From NCBI RefSeq assembly GCF_004362825.1, contig NZ_SNXZ01000002.1, positions 801,365-865,364 on the forward strand: a stretch of DNA of 64,000 nt, read 5' to 3'. The notes below the pieces were generated by a model. That model saw only the letters and a list, made by a program, of their open reading frames with translations. It was not told the origin of the DNA and searched no databases. A program made the position numbers and the translations under genes. The stretch is from Labedaea rhizosphaerae. GTDB lineage: Bacteria > Actinomycetota > Actinomycetes > Mycobacteriales > Pseudonocardiaceae. Positions 43,351 through 51,268 of the stretch are shown here, one piece after another (the stretch's first letter is position 1; each line of letters opens with the position of its first letter).

Positions 43351-44112
43351 TTAGCTCGTCGAGCGCACCGGAAAGAGCTCAGGCGCCTCGGCCACCGACC
43401 GCAGCGGTGTGATCGTCGAGTACCCCTGCGCGAGCAGGGCCGCGTCGGTGCCTGGTTCGAGTTCGCCGTCCACGACCACGCTCCGCACCGCGATTTTGCC
43501 CTCACGCAAGGACGTGACGCTGCTCTGCACGCGCCCGGAGGTCGCGAGCGTTGCCCAGCGCAGGTCGCCCGGCGTGGGGGCGTTCGGCACGTTGAGGTTG
43601 AAGGTGGTGCCGGGGTCGGCGTCGAGCATGAGCGGCAGCACGTCGGCGACCACGGCCGTGGCGGCAGACCAGTGCACCTCGCCCGGGTAGTCGAGCGGGA
43701 GGTCCACCGACATCGCGAGCGCCCTGGCGCCGTTGATGCCCGCGGTCAGCGCGGCGCCGACCGTGCCCGAGTGCAGCACGCCGCGGCCCACGTTGCCGCC
43801 GCGGTTCACGCCCGACAGCACCACGTGCGGGCGCGGCCCGAACCCGTCGTGGCAGGCGATCAACGCGATCAGGCCGGGATGGGCGGCCACCGCATAGCCG
43901 TAACCGGCTCCCGGCACCGCGCGACGTTCGACGGCCACCTCGCGGTGGTCGGTCGCCGCCATCAGCCCCGCGCCGGTGCCGCTGACCTCCGTCGCCGGCG
44001 CGGCGACCAGCACGTCGCCGAACGGCAGGGCGCAGCGCGCCAGCGCATGCAGGCCCGGCGAGTCGATGCCGTCGTCATTGGTCACCAGGATTCTTGGACG
44101 CACACGCCTCAC
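43351..44112 (-). CDS. surE: 5'/3'-nucleotidase SurE
   Basis: 253 residues. GTG 44112 overlaps the upstream stop (GTGA); GTG 44103 is an alternative. All SurE blocks are present: ILVTNDDGIDSPG (metal-binding N12-D13-D14), AATEVSGTGAG, VLSGVNRGGNVG and HSGTVGAA. SurE dephosphorylates nucleoside 5'- and 3'-monophosphates with a divalent metal. It is the last gene of a three-gene operon with a phosphoribosyltransferase and a DUF2795 protein, which fits nucleotide salvage. Confidence 0.95.
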   Translation of the reverse strand: MRRVRPRILVTNDDGIDSPGLHALARCALPFGDVLVAAPATEVSGTGAGLMAATDHREVAVERRAVPGAGYGYAVAAHPGLIALIACHDGFGPRPHVVLSGVNRGGNVGRGVLHSGTVGAALTAGINGARALAMSVDLPLDYPGEVHWSAATAVVADVLPLMLDADPGTTFNLNVPNAPTPGDLRWATLATSGRVQSSVTSLREGKIAVRSVVVDGELEPGTDAALLAQGYSTITPLRSVAEAPELFPVRSTS

Positions 44113-44744
44113 CCCGTCGCCGAATCCAGTGCCGCGATCACCTCGTCGTCGGTGGTCTGCCGGAAGTTCGCGTACCACTCGCCCACCGCGGCGAACCGGG
44201 CCGGCGAGCGCACGCAGATCACCACGTCCGCGTGGGCGGCGACCGTTTCCACCCCCATCGGCGCGCACACGGGAGCCGCGAAGACCAGCCGCCGAGGGCG
44301 TCGGGCGCGCAACCGCTGGAGGGCCGCGACGGCCGTCACGCCGGTGGCCAGCCCGTCGTCCACCAGGATCACGTCGCGCTCGGCCACGGCCACCCGCCCG
44401 GCGCGGTACCGCTGCTCGCGCCGCACCGCCTCGGCCCGCTCCGCCTCGACCGAGGACGCCAGGTGGGCGGGCACCAAACCGAGGGAAGCCAGGGCGCTGT
44501 CGTCGAAGAACGGCGGCCCGCTCGCGCACACCGCGCCGACGCCGAACTCGGGCCGTCCCGGCGCCCCGATCTTCCTGGCCACCACGACGTCGAGCGGCGC
44601 GCCCAACCGCAGGGCCACCGGCAACGCGACCGGCACGCCACCGCGGGCGACGCCGACCACGACCGGCCGGTGCCACGTCTGGACGGCCGTCAGCGCGGCG
44701 AGCGCCTCGCCCGCCGCCGACCGGTCGGCATACCGCCCGCGCAT
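44109..44744 (-). CDS. Phosphoribosyltransferase-family protein
   Basis: 211 residues from ATG 44744 with GAGCGG 3 nt upstream; an upstream TTG at 44765 is unlikely because it overlaps the previous gene. The PRPP loop is VILVDDGLATGVTAVAAL, and the hood region VVVGVARGGVPVALPVAL is typical of the orphan PRTases related to ComF and erythromycin-esterase-partner types in actinobacteria. There is no Zn-finger N-terminus as in ComF. The 4-nt overlap with SurE couples them. The true base substrate is not known. Confidence 0.9.
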   Translation of the reverse strand: MRGRYADRSAAGEALAALTAVQTWHRPVVVGVARGGVPVALPVALRLGAPLDVVVARKIGAPGRPEFGVGAVCASGPPFFDDSALASLGLVPAHLASSVEAERAEAVRREQRYRAGRVAVAERDVILVDDGLATGVTAVAALQRLRARRPRRLVFAAPVCAPMGVETVAAHADVVICVRSPARFAAVGEWYANFRQTTDDEVIAALDSATG

Positions 44745-44751
44745 CCGCCGC

Positions 44752-44946
44752 TCAGAGCGCGGCAAGCACCCTGGTCACGTCGCCGGTATCCGCATAGGTG
44801 CGGGGCGGCAGCCGCCTGAGCGTGTCCTTGGTCGTGGTCGCGGCGCCGTAGAGCTCGGCCTGGACCAGGATCTGCCAGCGTTGTGCGGGGTAGTCCAACC
44901 CATCGAGCACCGGGAGGATGACCCGTCCTGCCTGTGCCAAAGTCAT
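44752..44946 (-). CDS. DUF2795 domain small protein
   Basis: 64 residues from ATG 44946 (MTLAQAGRVILPVLDGLDYPAQRW); an upstream GTG (44967) would add 7. The core DYPAQRWQILVQAELYGAATTTKDTLRRLPPRTYADTGDV matches DUF2795, a small helical domain common in actinobacteria and often linked to stress genes. It starts the operon with the PRTase and SurE and lies divergent from the IclR regulator across a palindrome-containing spacer. Confidence 0.78.
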   Translation of the reverse strand: MTLAQAGRVILPVLDGLDYPAQRWQILVQAELYGAATTTKDTLRRLPPRTYADTGDVTRVLAAL

Positions 44947-44978
44947 ACCTGTTGTGTTCCCGCTCACCCGCGGTCGAA

Positions 44979-45017
44979 ACGTGGCGGTCGACCGGTGCGA
45001 TTATCGCACGTGGCGGT
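44979..45017. promoter_or_regulatory. Operator-like palindrome with flanking direct repeats
   Basis: GTGCGATTATCGCAC (44995-45009) is a 7-bp perfect inverted repeat around one T. It is bracketed by two identical ACGTGGCGGT copies (44979-44988 and 45008-45017). It sits between the DUF2795 operon and the divergent IclR gene, so it probably controls one or both. Confidence 0.6.
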
Positions 45018-45032
45018 GCTAACTTGGCTCGC

Positions 45033-45758
45033 ATGCCGACGTTGCCCCAGAGCACCCAGCCTGGCGCGCAAACCCTCGACCGGGGCCTGCAGCTGCTCGA
45101 GTTCATCGCGATGACCTCCGGCCCGGTCACCGTCGCCGAGGCCGCCGCGGCCCTGGGTGTGCACCGGACCATCGCGCACCGTCTCGTCGCCACCCTGACC
45201 GCGCGCGGCTACCTCTACCGCGAGCCCGGCGGCGGCTACCGGCTCGGCGGCACCTGCCTGACCCTGGCCGCGGCGGTAGCCGACCTGCGCACGATCCTGC
45301 GTCCGGCGCTCGAAGAACTGGCTCGCGAGACCGACGAGACCGTGGGGCTCGCGGTGTTGCGAGGCACCGAGGTGGTGTTCGTCGACAGCGTCGAGAGCAC
45401 CAGGTCGTTGCGCGTGGCGGGACGGACCGGCCAGCGGCTGCCCGCCCACCAGACCGCGGCCGGGATCGCATGGCTCGCCGAACTTCCCGCGGACCGGCGG
45501 TACGAGTTGTTCCCCGACGCCGACCTGGACCGCGCGGTGGCCACCGTCCGGCGGCACGGCTACGCCCACGCCACCAACGAGGACGCCGACGACCAAGGCT
45601 TCGGCTCGTTCGGCGCCGTCGTGCGCTCGCCCGCGGGCGAGCCACGGGCGGCGGTCAGCGTGGCGATCCCCTTGGCCCGCCTGACCCCCGCGACCCGGCA
45701 GACCGCCACGAAGGCCCTCACCCGGATCGCGGCCGCGATGAGCGTCCGGTTGGCTTAA
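45033..45758 (+). CDS. IclR-family transcriptional regulator
   Basis: 241 residues. The IclR winged HTH spans about 20-75 (SGPVTVAEAAAALGVHRTIAHRLVATLTARGYL), followed by a GAF-like sensor domain (DETVGLAVLRGTEVVFVDSVESTRSLRVAGRTGQRLPAHQTAAG). It is full length. Start ATG 45033 lies 15 bp right of the direct-repeat/palindrome site. IclR members often repress a catabolic operon next to them; here the neighbour is the DUF2795-PRTase-SurE operon. Confidence 0.93.
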   Translation: MPTLPQSTQPGAQTLDRGLQLLEFIAMTSGPVTVAEAAAALGVHRTIAHRLVATLTARGYLYREPGGGYRLGGTCLTLAAAVADLRTILRPALEELARETDETVGLAVLRGTEVVFVDSVESTRSLRVAGRTGQRLPAHQTAAGIAWLAELPADRRYELFPDADLDRAVATVRRHGYAHATNEDADDQGFGSFGAVVRSPAGEPRAAVSVAIPLARLTPATRQTATKALTRIAAAMSVRLA

Positions 45759-45797
45759 CACGCAGCGGCCTCGGCACCGGGAGCGCGGCGCGTAGGC

Positions 45798-45873
45798 GTG
45801 TCCCACGTTCGCGCGGGGTGTGTCCCACCGTCGGAGCGGGTGTGTCCCACCATTCACGTCGGGTGTGTCTCAC
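45798..45873 (+). repeat. Four imperfect tandem repeats around GTGTCYCAC
   Basis: GTGTCCCAC occurs at 45798, 45820 and 45842, and GTGTCTCAC at 45865. The period is 22-23 bp, with a GGGT core before each copy and variable 9-10 bp spacers. They fill most of the 182-bp gap between the convergent IclR and DinB-like genes. Units are too short for CRISPR, and no terminator hairpin is evident, so this is a minisatellite-like intergenic element. Confidence 0.8.
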
Positions 45874-45940
45874 ACTCGAGCGCGGGAAGCGGGAAGCGTT
45901 GACATTCCGCTCGCCCGCCCAAGCCCGGCCGCCGACCGGA

Positions 45941-46567
45941 CTAGAACGCGGCGATCGTCGCCGGAGCTCGTTCGGCGCGGGCCAACGCTCGCACGACCGC
46001 CACCGCGCCGTGGCGGCGCATTGCCAAGCGGGACAACAGGTCCACCACCGCCTCCTGCACGGCGGGCGGCAGCGGTGGGGTCGGCACCCCGACGCTCACC
46101 GCCAGGTCGTCAGCGTGGACGGCCAGTTCCATCAGGCGGGTCAGCAGCATGTCGTCGAGGGTCAGCGACCACGGTCCCCACAGCGGGATCCGCACCGGGC
46201 GGTCGGTCTCGGCGAGCAGCCGGGCCAGCGCACCGATCGCCGTCGCCAGCCGGTCGGCCAGGTCCGAAGGACCGTTGGCGGCCAACGACTCGCCGCCGTC
46301 GCGGATGCGGACGTTGATCTCGGCGTCGCGGTCGGCGCCGATCCAGGCCACGCGGGCGTAGTGCTCCAGGACCGGCACCACGGGCTCCGTGGGCACCGGC
46401 GCCGCCAACGCCTCGGGCAGCGACAGCACCTGGTAGGCGAGGTGCCCGGCCAGCCCGCCGACGCTGAACTCGGGCAACGCGCTCGGTCCGGCCCACGCCG
46501 TGGTCACGGCCGGGTCGCGCAGCAGGGCCAGTGCTGAGCGCGCCACGGTCAGAAACTCATTCCTCAA
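45941..46567 (-). CDS. DinB-like maleylpyruvate-isomerase N-domain protein
   Basis: 208 residues. The DinB/TIGR03083 four-helix fold is marked by GGLAGHLAYQVLSLP and MELAVHADDLAVSVG, supplying the metal His residues. The start is uncertain. A TTG at 46567 overlaps the RraA stop by 11 nt; a GTG at 46546 would shorten the protein by seven residues. It is the last of three overlapping minus-strand genes (cupin, RraA, this one). It may be a thiol-dependent detoxification enzyme; substrate not known. Confidence 0.82.
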   Translation of the reverse strand: MRNEFLTVARSALALLRDPAVTTAWAGPSALPEFSVGGLAGHLAYQVLSLPEALAAPVPTEPVVPVLEHYARVAWIGADRDAEINVRIRDGGESLAANGPSDLADRLATAIGALARLLAETDRPVRIPLWGPWSLTLDDMLLTRLMELAVHADDLAVSVGVPTPPLPPAVQEAVVDLLSRLAMRRHGAVAVVRALARAERAPATIAAF

Positions 46568-47228
46568 TGGCGCCGCCCACCTTCCGCAGGTGCTCCCGGA
46601 ACGTCACCGCCGGGCGCGCGGCGAGGAACTCGTCGAACCGCACCTGCGCGCGCAGCGACTCGCCCCCACGGATGCGAGCCGCTTGGCGGCGTTCGGTGTC
46701 CCTGATGGACGCCGCGAAGGCCAGGACCTCGTCGACCCGTTGCGCCGGCACGAAGATCACGCCGTCGTCGTCGCCGAAGACCACGTCGTCCGGGGTGACC
46801 GTCCACTCCCCCACCTGAGCCAGCGTGAGCGCGTCGGGCGGGCGCGGGTCGAGGCGCAGCGGTCCGGTCGGGAGCGGGCCCGTGCTGAACACCGGCAACC
46901 CGATCGCGCGGATGTCGGCGGTGTCGCGGTGCCGCCCCCAGATGACGACCCCGGCAAGCCCGGCGTCGAGGGCCTCCAGCACCACGAGGTCGCCCACGCA
47001 GGCCTCGTCGAGCCGCCCGCCGTTGTCGACCACCAGCACGTCGCCGGGCGACGCACCGTGCAGGGCTTCGAGGAACACGTCGACGCTGCCCGCGTGCCGA
47101 GCCGGCACGACACGTCCGGCGACCCGGCTGCCGGCGACGACCGGGGTCAGCGCGGCACACCGGACCGCAACCCCCGCGCGGAGGCAGCCGTCGGCCACGT
47201 GGGCCGTGGTCAGGTCGTCGAAGTTCAC
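46557..47228 (-). CDS. RraA-family protein (class II aldolase/dimethylmenaquinone-methyltransferase-like fold)
   Basis: 223 residues. GTG 47228 overlaps the cupin stop (GTGA). RraA fold: VNFDDLTTAHVADGCLRAGV, GDVLVVDNGGRLDEACVGDLVVLEALDAGLAGVVIWGRHRDT and LPVFSTG. The GxxxGD and RD residues that hold Mg2+ in the HMG/CHA aldolase members are present in this layout, so catalysis as a pyruvate aldolase is possible. The name 'regulator of RNase E' is probably misleading here. The adjacent cupin gene supports a catabolic role. Confidence 0.88.
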   Translation of the reverse strand: MNFDDLTTAHVADGCLRAGVAVRCAALTPVVAGSRVAGRVVPARHAGSVDVFLEALHGASPGDVLVVDNGGRLDEACVGDLVVLEALDAGLAGVVIWGRHRDTADIRAIGLPVFSTGPLPTGPLRLDPRPPDALTLAQVGEWTVTPDDVVFGDDDGVIFVPAQRVDEVLAFAASIRDTERRQAARIRGGESLRAQVRFDEFLAARPAVTFREHLRKVGGAIEE

Positions 47229-47614
47229 AGGGCGTGCCCGGTGGTCACGTCGACGTGGTCGGGCACCTCGTCGTGCGTGTCGCCGACGGTCAGCGTGCCG
47301 CTCGGCTCGACCAGCAGGACCAATGCTCCGTCCTTTGCGGACGGTTTGTGGAACGTCCCGCGCGGCACCACGAACACCGCGCCGCGCGGCACGGTGACCA
47401 CGCGCTCGTCGCCGTCCTCGCGCAGGGCGATGTCGATCTCGCCGTCCACCACGAGGAAGAACTCGTCGGTGTTCTCGTGCACGTGCCACACGTGCTCGCC
47501 CGCGAACCGGGCCAGGCGCACGTCGTAGTCGTTGATCGTGGCGACGATGCGCGGGCTCCAGATGTCGGTGAACCGCGCGAACGCGTCGTCGAGGCTGATG
47601 GGCTGGGTGCTCAT
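47225..47614 (-). CDS. Cupin-domain protein
   Basis: 129 residues from ATG 47614 (MSTQPISLDDAF); ATG 47626 adds four. A single cupin domain shows HVWHVHENTDEFFLVVDGEIDIAL (metal His-His-Glu block) and VVPRGTFHKPS (second His block). Cupins of this size act as small-molecule isomerases or dioxygenases, or as regulators. It is coupled to RraA by a 4-nt overlap and divergent from the GlxA-type regulator 53 nt away. Confidence 0.9.
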   Translation of the reverse strand: MSTQPISLDDAFARFTDIWSPRIVATINDYDVRLARFAGEHVWHVHENTDEFFLVVDGEIDIALREDGDERVVTVPRGAVFVVPRGTFHKPSAKDGALVLLVEPSGTLTVGDTHDEVPDHVDVTTGHAL

Positions 47615-47667
47615 GCGGTCGATCATCGGGGCTGGCCGGCGGCGACCGTGAGTGCTAGGAATCGCAC

Positions 47668-48642
47668 ATGTCGCAAGAATCCTCGCACCGGGTCGCGGTG
47701 ATCGTCGACGAGGGCTCGAACCCGTTCGAGCTGAGCGTCGCGACCGAGCTGTTCGGGCTGCGCCGCCCCGAACTCGGGCGCCCCTGGTACGAGTTCACGG
47801 TCTGCGCGCCGCGGCCGAGCGTGCGGATGCACCTGGGGATGTTCACCATGACCGGCGTCGCCGGGCTCGCCGTGGCCGACGCCGCGGACACGCTCATCGT
47901 GCCCAACCGGCCGGATCCGCAGCACCCGCCGTCGCCCGCGGTGCTCGCGGCCATCACCCGCGCCGCCGCCCGCGGTGCCCGGCTGGTGAGCTTCTGCACC
48001 GGTGCCTTCGCCCTCGCCGAGGCGGGCGTCCTCGACGGCAGGCGGGCGACAACGCACTGGCGCTGGGCGGACGAGTTCACGGCCCGGTTTCCGCAGGTCA
48101 CGCTGGAACCCGACGTGCTGTTCGTGGACGACGGCCCGGTGCTCACCGCCGCGGGCAGCGCCGCCGCGCTCGACCTCGGCCTGCACCTGATCCAGCGCGA
48201 CCACGGCGCCGAGATCGCGAACGCGGTCAGCCGTCGCCTGGTCTTCACCGGCCGCCGTGACGGCGGGCAGCGCCAGTTCGTCGAGCGCCCGGTGCCCGCC
48301 GTGCCCGACACGTCGCTCGCGCCGGTGCTCGAGTGGGCCCGCGAGCGGCTCGGTCACCAGCTGACCGTCGCCGACCTGGCCGATCGTGCCGCCACGAGCC
48401 AAGCCACGCTGCACCGCCGGTTCCGCGCCGAGCTCGGCACGACGCCGCTGGCCTGGCTCACCGCCGAACGCGTGACGCTCGCCTGCCGCCTGCTCGAACG
48501 CGGCGAGCGCCAACTCGACCGGGTGGCCCGGGCCAGCGGCTTCGGCACGGCCGCGAACCTGCGGATCCAGCTGCGCAAGCACACGGGGCTCAGCCCGTCG
48601 GACTACCGCCGCCGGTTCGCCGGCTCGCTCACGACGTCGTAG
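47668..48642 (+). CDS. GlxA-type AraC regulator with DJ-1/PfpI domain
   Basis: 324 residues with AGGA 7 nt before ATG 47668. A DJ-1/PfpI domain spans ~10-190, with the Cys-elbow SFCTGAF. An AraC HTH lies at ~215-315 (LTVADLADRAATSQATLHRRFRAELG; DRVARASGFGTAANLRIQLRKHTGLSPSDYRRRF). These regulators respond to small ligands. It lies divergent from the cupin/RraA/DinB-like operon, its likely target. Its 3' end overlaps the convergent PL5-like lyase by 14 nt. Confidence 0.92.
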   Translation: MSQESSHRVAVIVDEGSNPFELSVATELFGLRRPELGRPWYEFTVCAPRPSVRMHLGMFTMTGVAGLAVADAADTLIVPNRPDPQHPPSPAVLAAITRAAARGARLVSFCTGAFALAEAGVLDGRRATTHWRWADEFTARFPQVTLEPDVLFVDDGPVLTAAGSAAALDLGLHLIQRDHGAEIANAVSRRLVFTGRRDGGQRQFVERPVPAVPDTSLAPVLEWARERLGHQLTVADLADRAATSQATLHRRFRAELGTTPLAWLTAERVTLACRLLERGERQLDRVARASGFGTAANLRIQLRKHTGLSPSDYRRRFAGSLTTS

Positions 48643-49903
48643 CGATGTCGTCCAATTGCTCGGCCGCGGGCCGCACCGGGTAGAGGTCACCGCCGGGCTC
48701 CACCGGGACGTCGGGCAGGGCCGCCCGCGCCTTGGCGTCGCCCGCGTCGGCGGCGGCGTGCAGGACGTCGAGGGCCGCGTACTGGCGGAAGTCCAGCTCC
48801 GGGTCCGGCCACACCGATTGTCCTTGGGTGGCCCCGGGAATCAGGTAGTCGGCCGCGGTGAACAGACCGGCGCCGGACGGGTTGACGTAGTGCCACAGGT
48901 CCACGTGCACGTGCTCGCCGATCTGCGCGAGCCGGGTCAGCGCCACGAGGTTGAACGTGAAGTAGTGCCAGCTCCGGGTCCACGTGCTCTCCAGCGGCTG
49001 GTACCCGTCCGCGCGGATCTGCACGTTGATCCGCTTGGTCTCGGTGCCGCGCACGATCGCGGCCGCCAGCTCGCGATCGCCGGTGCCCAGGGCGAGGGCG
49101 GCGGTCATCATGTCGTAGAAGCTGCCGTGGTTGTTGGCCGCGGCGGCCTCGTCCTTGCCGTTCTTGCTGTCACGCAACCAGCCCAGGAACGCCCGGTACC
49201 AGTCGGTCATGCCCTGCTGGTCGGCCCGCGACCAGCCTGGCGCGCCCGAGCCGAGGATGGACGTCGCGTCGATGACCTGGGTGAACGCGTAGGAGAACTC
49301 GATGATGCCGATCCCGCGACCGTCCACTTTGCACGGGATGCCCTGCGCGAAGTTCATGTTCGGGTTCATCTTCGTCGCCGGGTCGAGGAACCACGTGCGC
49401 AGGTCGAGCGCCGCGCGCTCGGCGTAGCGCGGGTCGCCGGTGTAGTACCAGGCGAGGGTCAGCCGGTAGATCGCGCCGAACGCCGCACCGCGGGCGGCGT
49501 GGTCGGGAATGCTGTCGACCAATGGGTTTCGCTGGCCGTCGCGTTGCACGTACGGGCAGCCGTACGGATTGTCGTCGGTGACCGGCGAAGTACCCCACCA
49601 ATAGGGTGCCAAGCTCAAATAGTCGTGCTTGTCCCCGCTGGGCGGCAACAACGTCTTGTCCGTGACCGCCCACGGTCCCGCGGTCAGGTCGGCCCGTGCC
49701 TGGGTCAGCAGGTTGCCCAGCGCGCGGCGCGCGGTCGGGTCACCGGTGAGCACGGCGACCTTGGTGCGCAGCAACTGTTTCCCGTCCAGCACCACGGTGT
49801 TCGGCACCGCTGGGACGCCCGGCCAGGCATCGGCGGGGGCGACCGCGGACGCGGTCAGCCCGAGGACGGCGAAGGTGGTCAAGACCACTCGGCGCAGCAG
49901 CAT
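48629..49903 (-). CDS. Secreted alginate-lyase-like protein (PL5-type)
   Basis: 424 residues. Signal peptide: RRVVLTTFAVLGLTASAVAPADA. The alpha-toroid body shows GAIYRLTLAWYYTGDPRYAERAALDLRTWF and the family's catalytic block as AANNHGSFYDMMTAALAL. In PL5 enzymes that block reads NNHSYW, so one residue differs (G for S), but N-N-H is kept. It ends with a short soluble tail. Predicted to cleave uronic-acid polysaccharides outside the cell; GH or other toroid functions cannot be excluded. Confidence 0.85.
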   Translation of the reverse strand: MLLRRVVLTTFAVLGLTASAVAPADAWPGVPAVPNTVVLDGKQLLRTKVAVLTGDPTARRALGNLLTQARADLTAGPWAVTDKTLLPPSGDKHDYLSLAPYWWGTSPVTDDNPYGCPYVQRDGQRNPLVDSIPDHAARGAAFGAIYRLTLAWYYTGDPRYAERAALDLRTWFLDPATKMNPNMNFAQGIPCKVDGRGIGIIEFSYAFTQVIDATSILGSGAPGWSRADQQGMTDWYRAFLGWLRDSKNGKDEAAAANNHGSFYDMMTAALALGTGDRELAAAIVRGTETKRINVQIRADGYQPLESTWTRSWHYFTFNLVALTRLAQIGEHVHVDLWHYVNPSGAGLFTAADYLIPGATQGQSVWPDPELDFRQYAALDVLHAAADAGDAKARAALPDVPVEPGGDLYPVRPAAEQLDDIATTS

Positions 49904-49981
49904 GCGCGAAACGCTACGCGCGCCGACAATGGCGAATCAATACCATTCGCATTCTTGAATGTTCACAACCATGAATGGCCG

Positions 49982-51247
49982 TTAATCGGGTTCGGCAGCC
50001 TCATTTCGACCAGACCGGACGAGGCGACCGAGCAGCCACAGCAGACCGAGCAGGGCCACGACCACGGACAGGCGGAGCCCCAGCGTGAGCACGCCGACCG
50101 GCCAGCCCGAGAACGCGTGGTGCCGGGTCCAATGCGTGGTCTTCGGGATGTCGAGCCCCGGCACCGCGTTGACGAAACCCCAGACCTGGTCGCCGATCCC
50201 GGCGGTGAGCGGTGCGTCGGGCGGCAACGGCGGGGTCGCCGTCGCGATGCCGCCGCGCACGAACAGGATGACCACGGCCGCGGTCATGATCAGGGCGATG
50301 TGCATCCAGAGCAGCGTCATGAGGACGGCCGCCGCCATGGCGGTGACCGACTCGAACCGGGCGAACAACATGATGATCAGGTTCATACCCAGGAACACGC
50401 CGAACATCAGCAGCAGGCCGCCCACCAGCCACTGCACCGACGGCGTGACCCAGGCCAGCGGGAGGTGCCGCCCGGCCACGTCGACCGAGGCGGGGACGAG
50501 GTCGTCGAGCAGCCGGGCGAGCCATGAATCCGATGGCCAGAGCCAGATCAGGAAGGCGTACGCCGCGGCCGTCACCCCGAGCAGGGGCATCAGGAAGCCG
50601 GCCGGTGAGTCCAGCCAGAACTCGTCGCCCGGGGTGCGGCTTTCCTTGGCCCGCAGCCACCAGAAGGCCGACACCAGCAGCCGTGCCAACGGGATCAGGA
50701 CGAGCAGCTTCAAACCGACGACGATCCAGCTCGGCGCGCCGCCCGCCAGGTCGGTCGGTTCGCCCCAGCCGAAAGTATCGCCGATCTCCAGGAACGGAAT
50801 CGCGTCCAAGGTGTGCCAGAGGAAGAAGCGCTCGCTCGCCCAGAGTCCGGGAGCGGCGCCGTGCGCGGCCACGATCGCGCCGTGGCGCCACAGCAAGGTG
50901 ACGATCCCGGCCGTGGCCTCGACGGCCAGGACCGGCGCGAGGACCGAGACGAGCAGACCGACGCCGTAGGCACGGGCGCCGGCCTGCTTCGCCGACCCGA
51001 AGGCCCAGATGACCGCCACCAGGCTCACCACCGCCAGCACGAACCCGGGCAGCACCCCGAGAACGCCGAGCCAGAGCCGGGAACCGGTGACGGTGAACAT
51101 CTGGACGACCCGGACCAACCCGGTCACCGGGATAGCGAGCACCGCGGACATCAGCGCGAAGACGGGCAGGTTGGCCTCGTAGGTCTCACCCAGTCCCAGC
51201 AGCCGGTTCCGGTACCGGATGACCAGCCGCTCCTGCGCTTGCGCCAC
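49982..51247 (-). CDS. Polytopic membrane protein of unknown function
   Basis: 421 residues from a GTG at 51247. About eight TM helices, for example VFALMSAVLAIPVTGLVRVV, GFVLAVVSLVAVIWAF, LVGGLLLMFGVFLGMNLIIMLF and AVLMTLLWMHIALIMTAAVVILF. Two soluble loops, ~35-60 residues long (around AAHGAAPGLWASERFF and IATATPPLPPDAPL), face opposite sides. I see no transporter, kinase or sortase motif and do not recognise the family. It lies between two secreted-protein genes, all minus-strand, without obvious coupling. Confidence 0.8.
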   Translation of the reverse strand: MAQAQERLVIRYRNRLLGLGETYEANLPVFALMSAVLAIPVTGLVRVVQMFTVTGSRLWLGVLGVLPGFVLAVVSLVAVIWAFGSAKQAGARAYGVGLLVSVLAPVLAVEATAGIVTLLWRHGAIVAAHGAAPGLWASERFFLWHTLDAIPFLEIGDTFGWGEPTDLAGGAPSWIVVGLKLLVLIPLARLLVSAFWWLRAKESRTPGDEFWLDSPAGFLMPLLGVTAAAYAFLIWLWPSDSWLARLLDDLVPASVDVAGRHLPLAWVTPSVQWLVGGLLLMFGVFLGMNLIIMLFARFESVTAMAAAVLMTLLWMHIALIMTAAVVILFVRGGIATATPPLPPDAPLTAGIGDQVWGFVNAVPGLDIPKTTHWTRHHAFSGWPVGVLTLGLRLSVVVALLGLLWLLGRLVRSGRNEAAEPD

Positions 51248-51268
51248 CGCAGCAGCGTAGGGCTCAGG

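Noticed and set aside
42763-45114. Plus-strand frame running through the repeat copies and the SurE region
   Set aside because: It spans non-coding repeats and is antisense to three well-marked genes; composition is Pro/Arg/Thr noise.
45798-45873. Possible CRISPR array
   Set aside because: Repeats are only about 13 conserved bases with 9-10 bp variable parts and no cas genes nearby.
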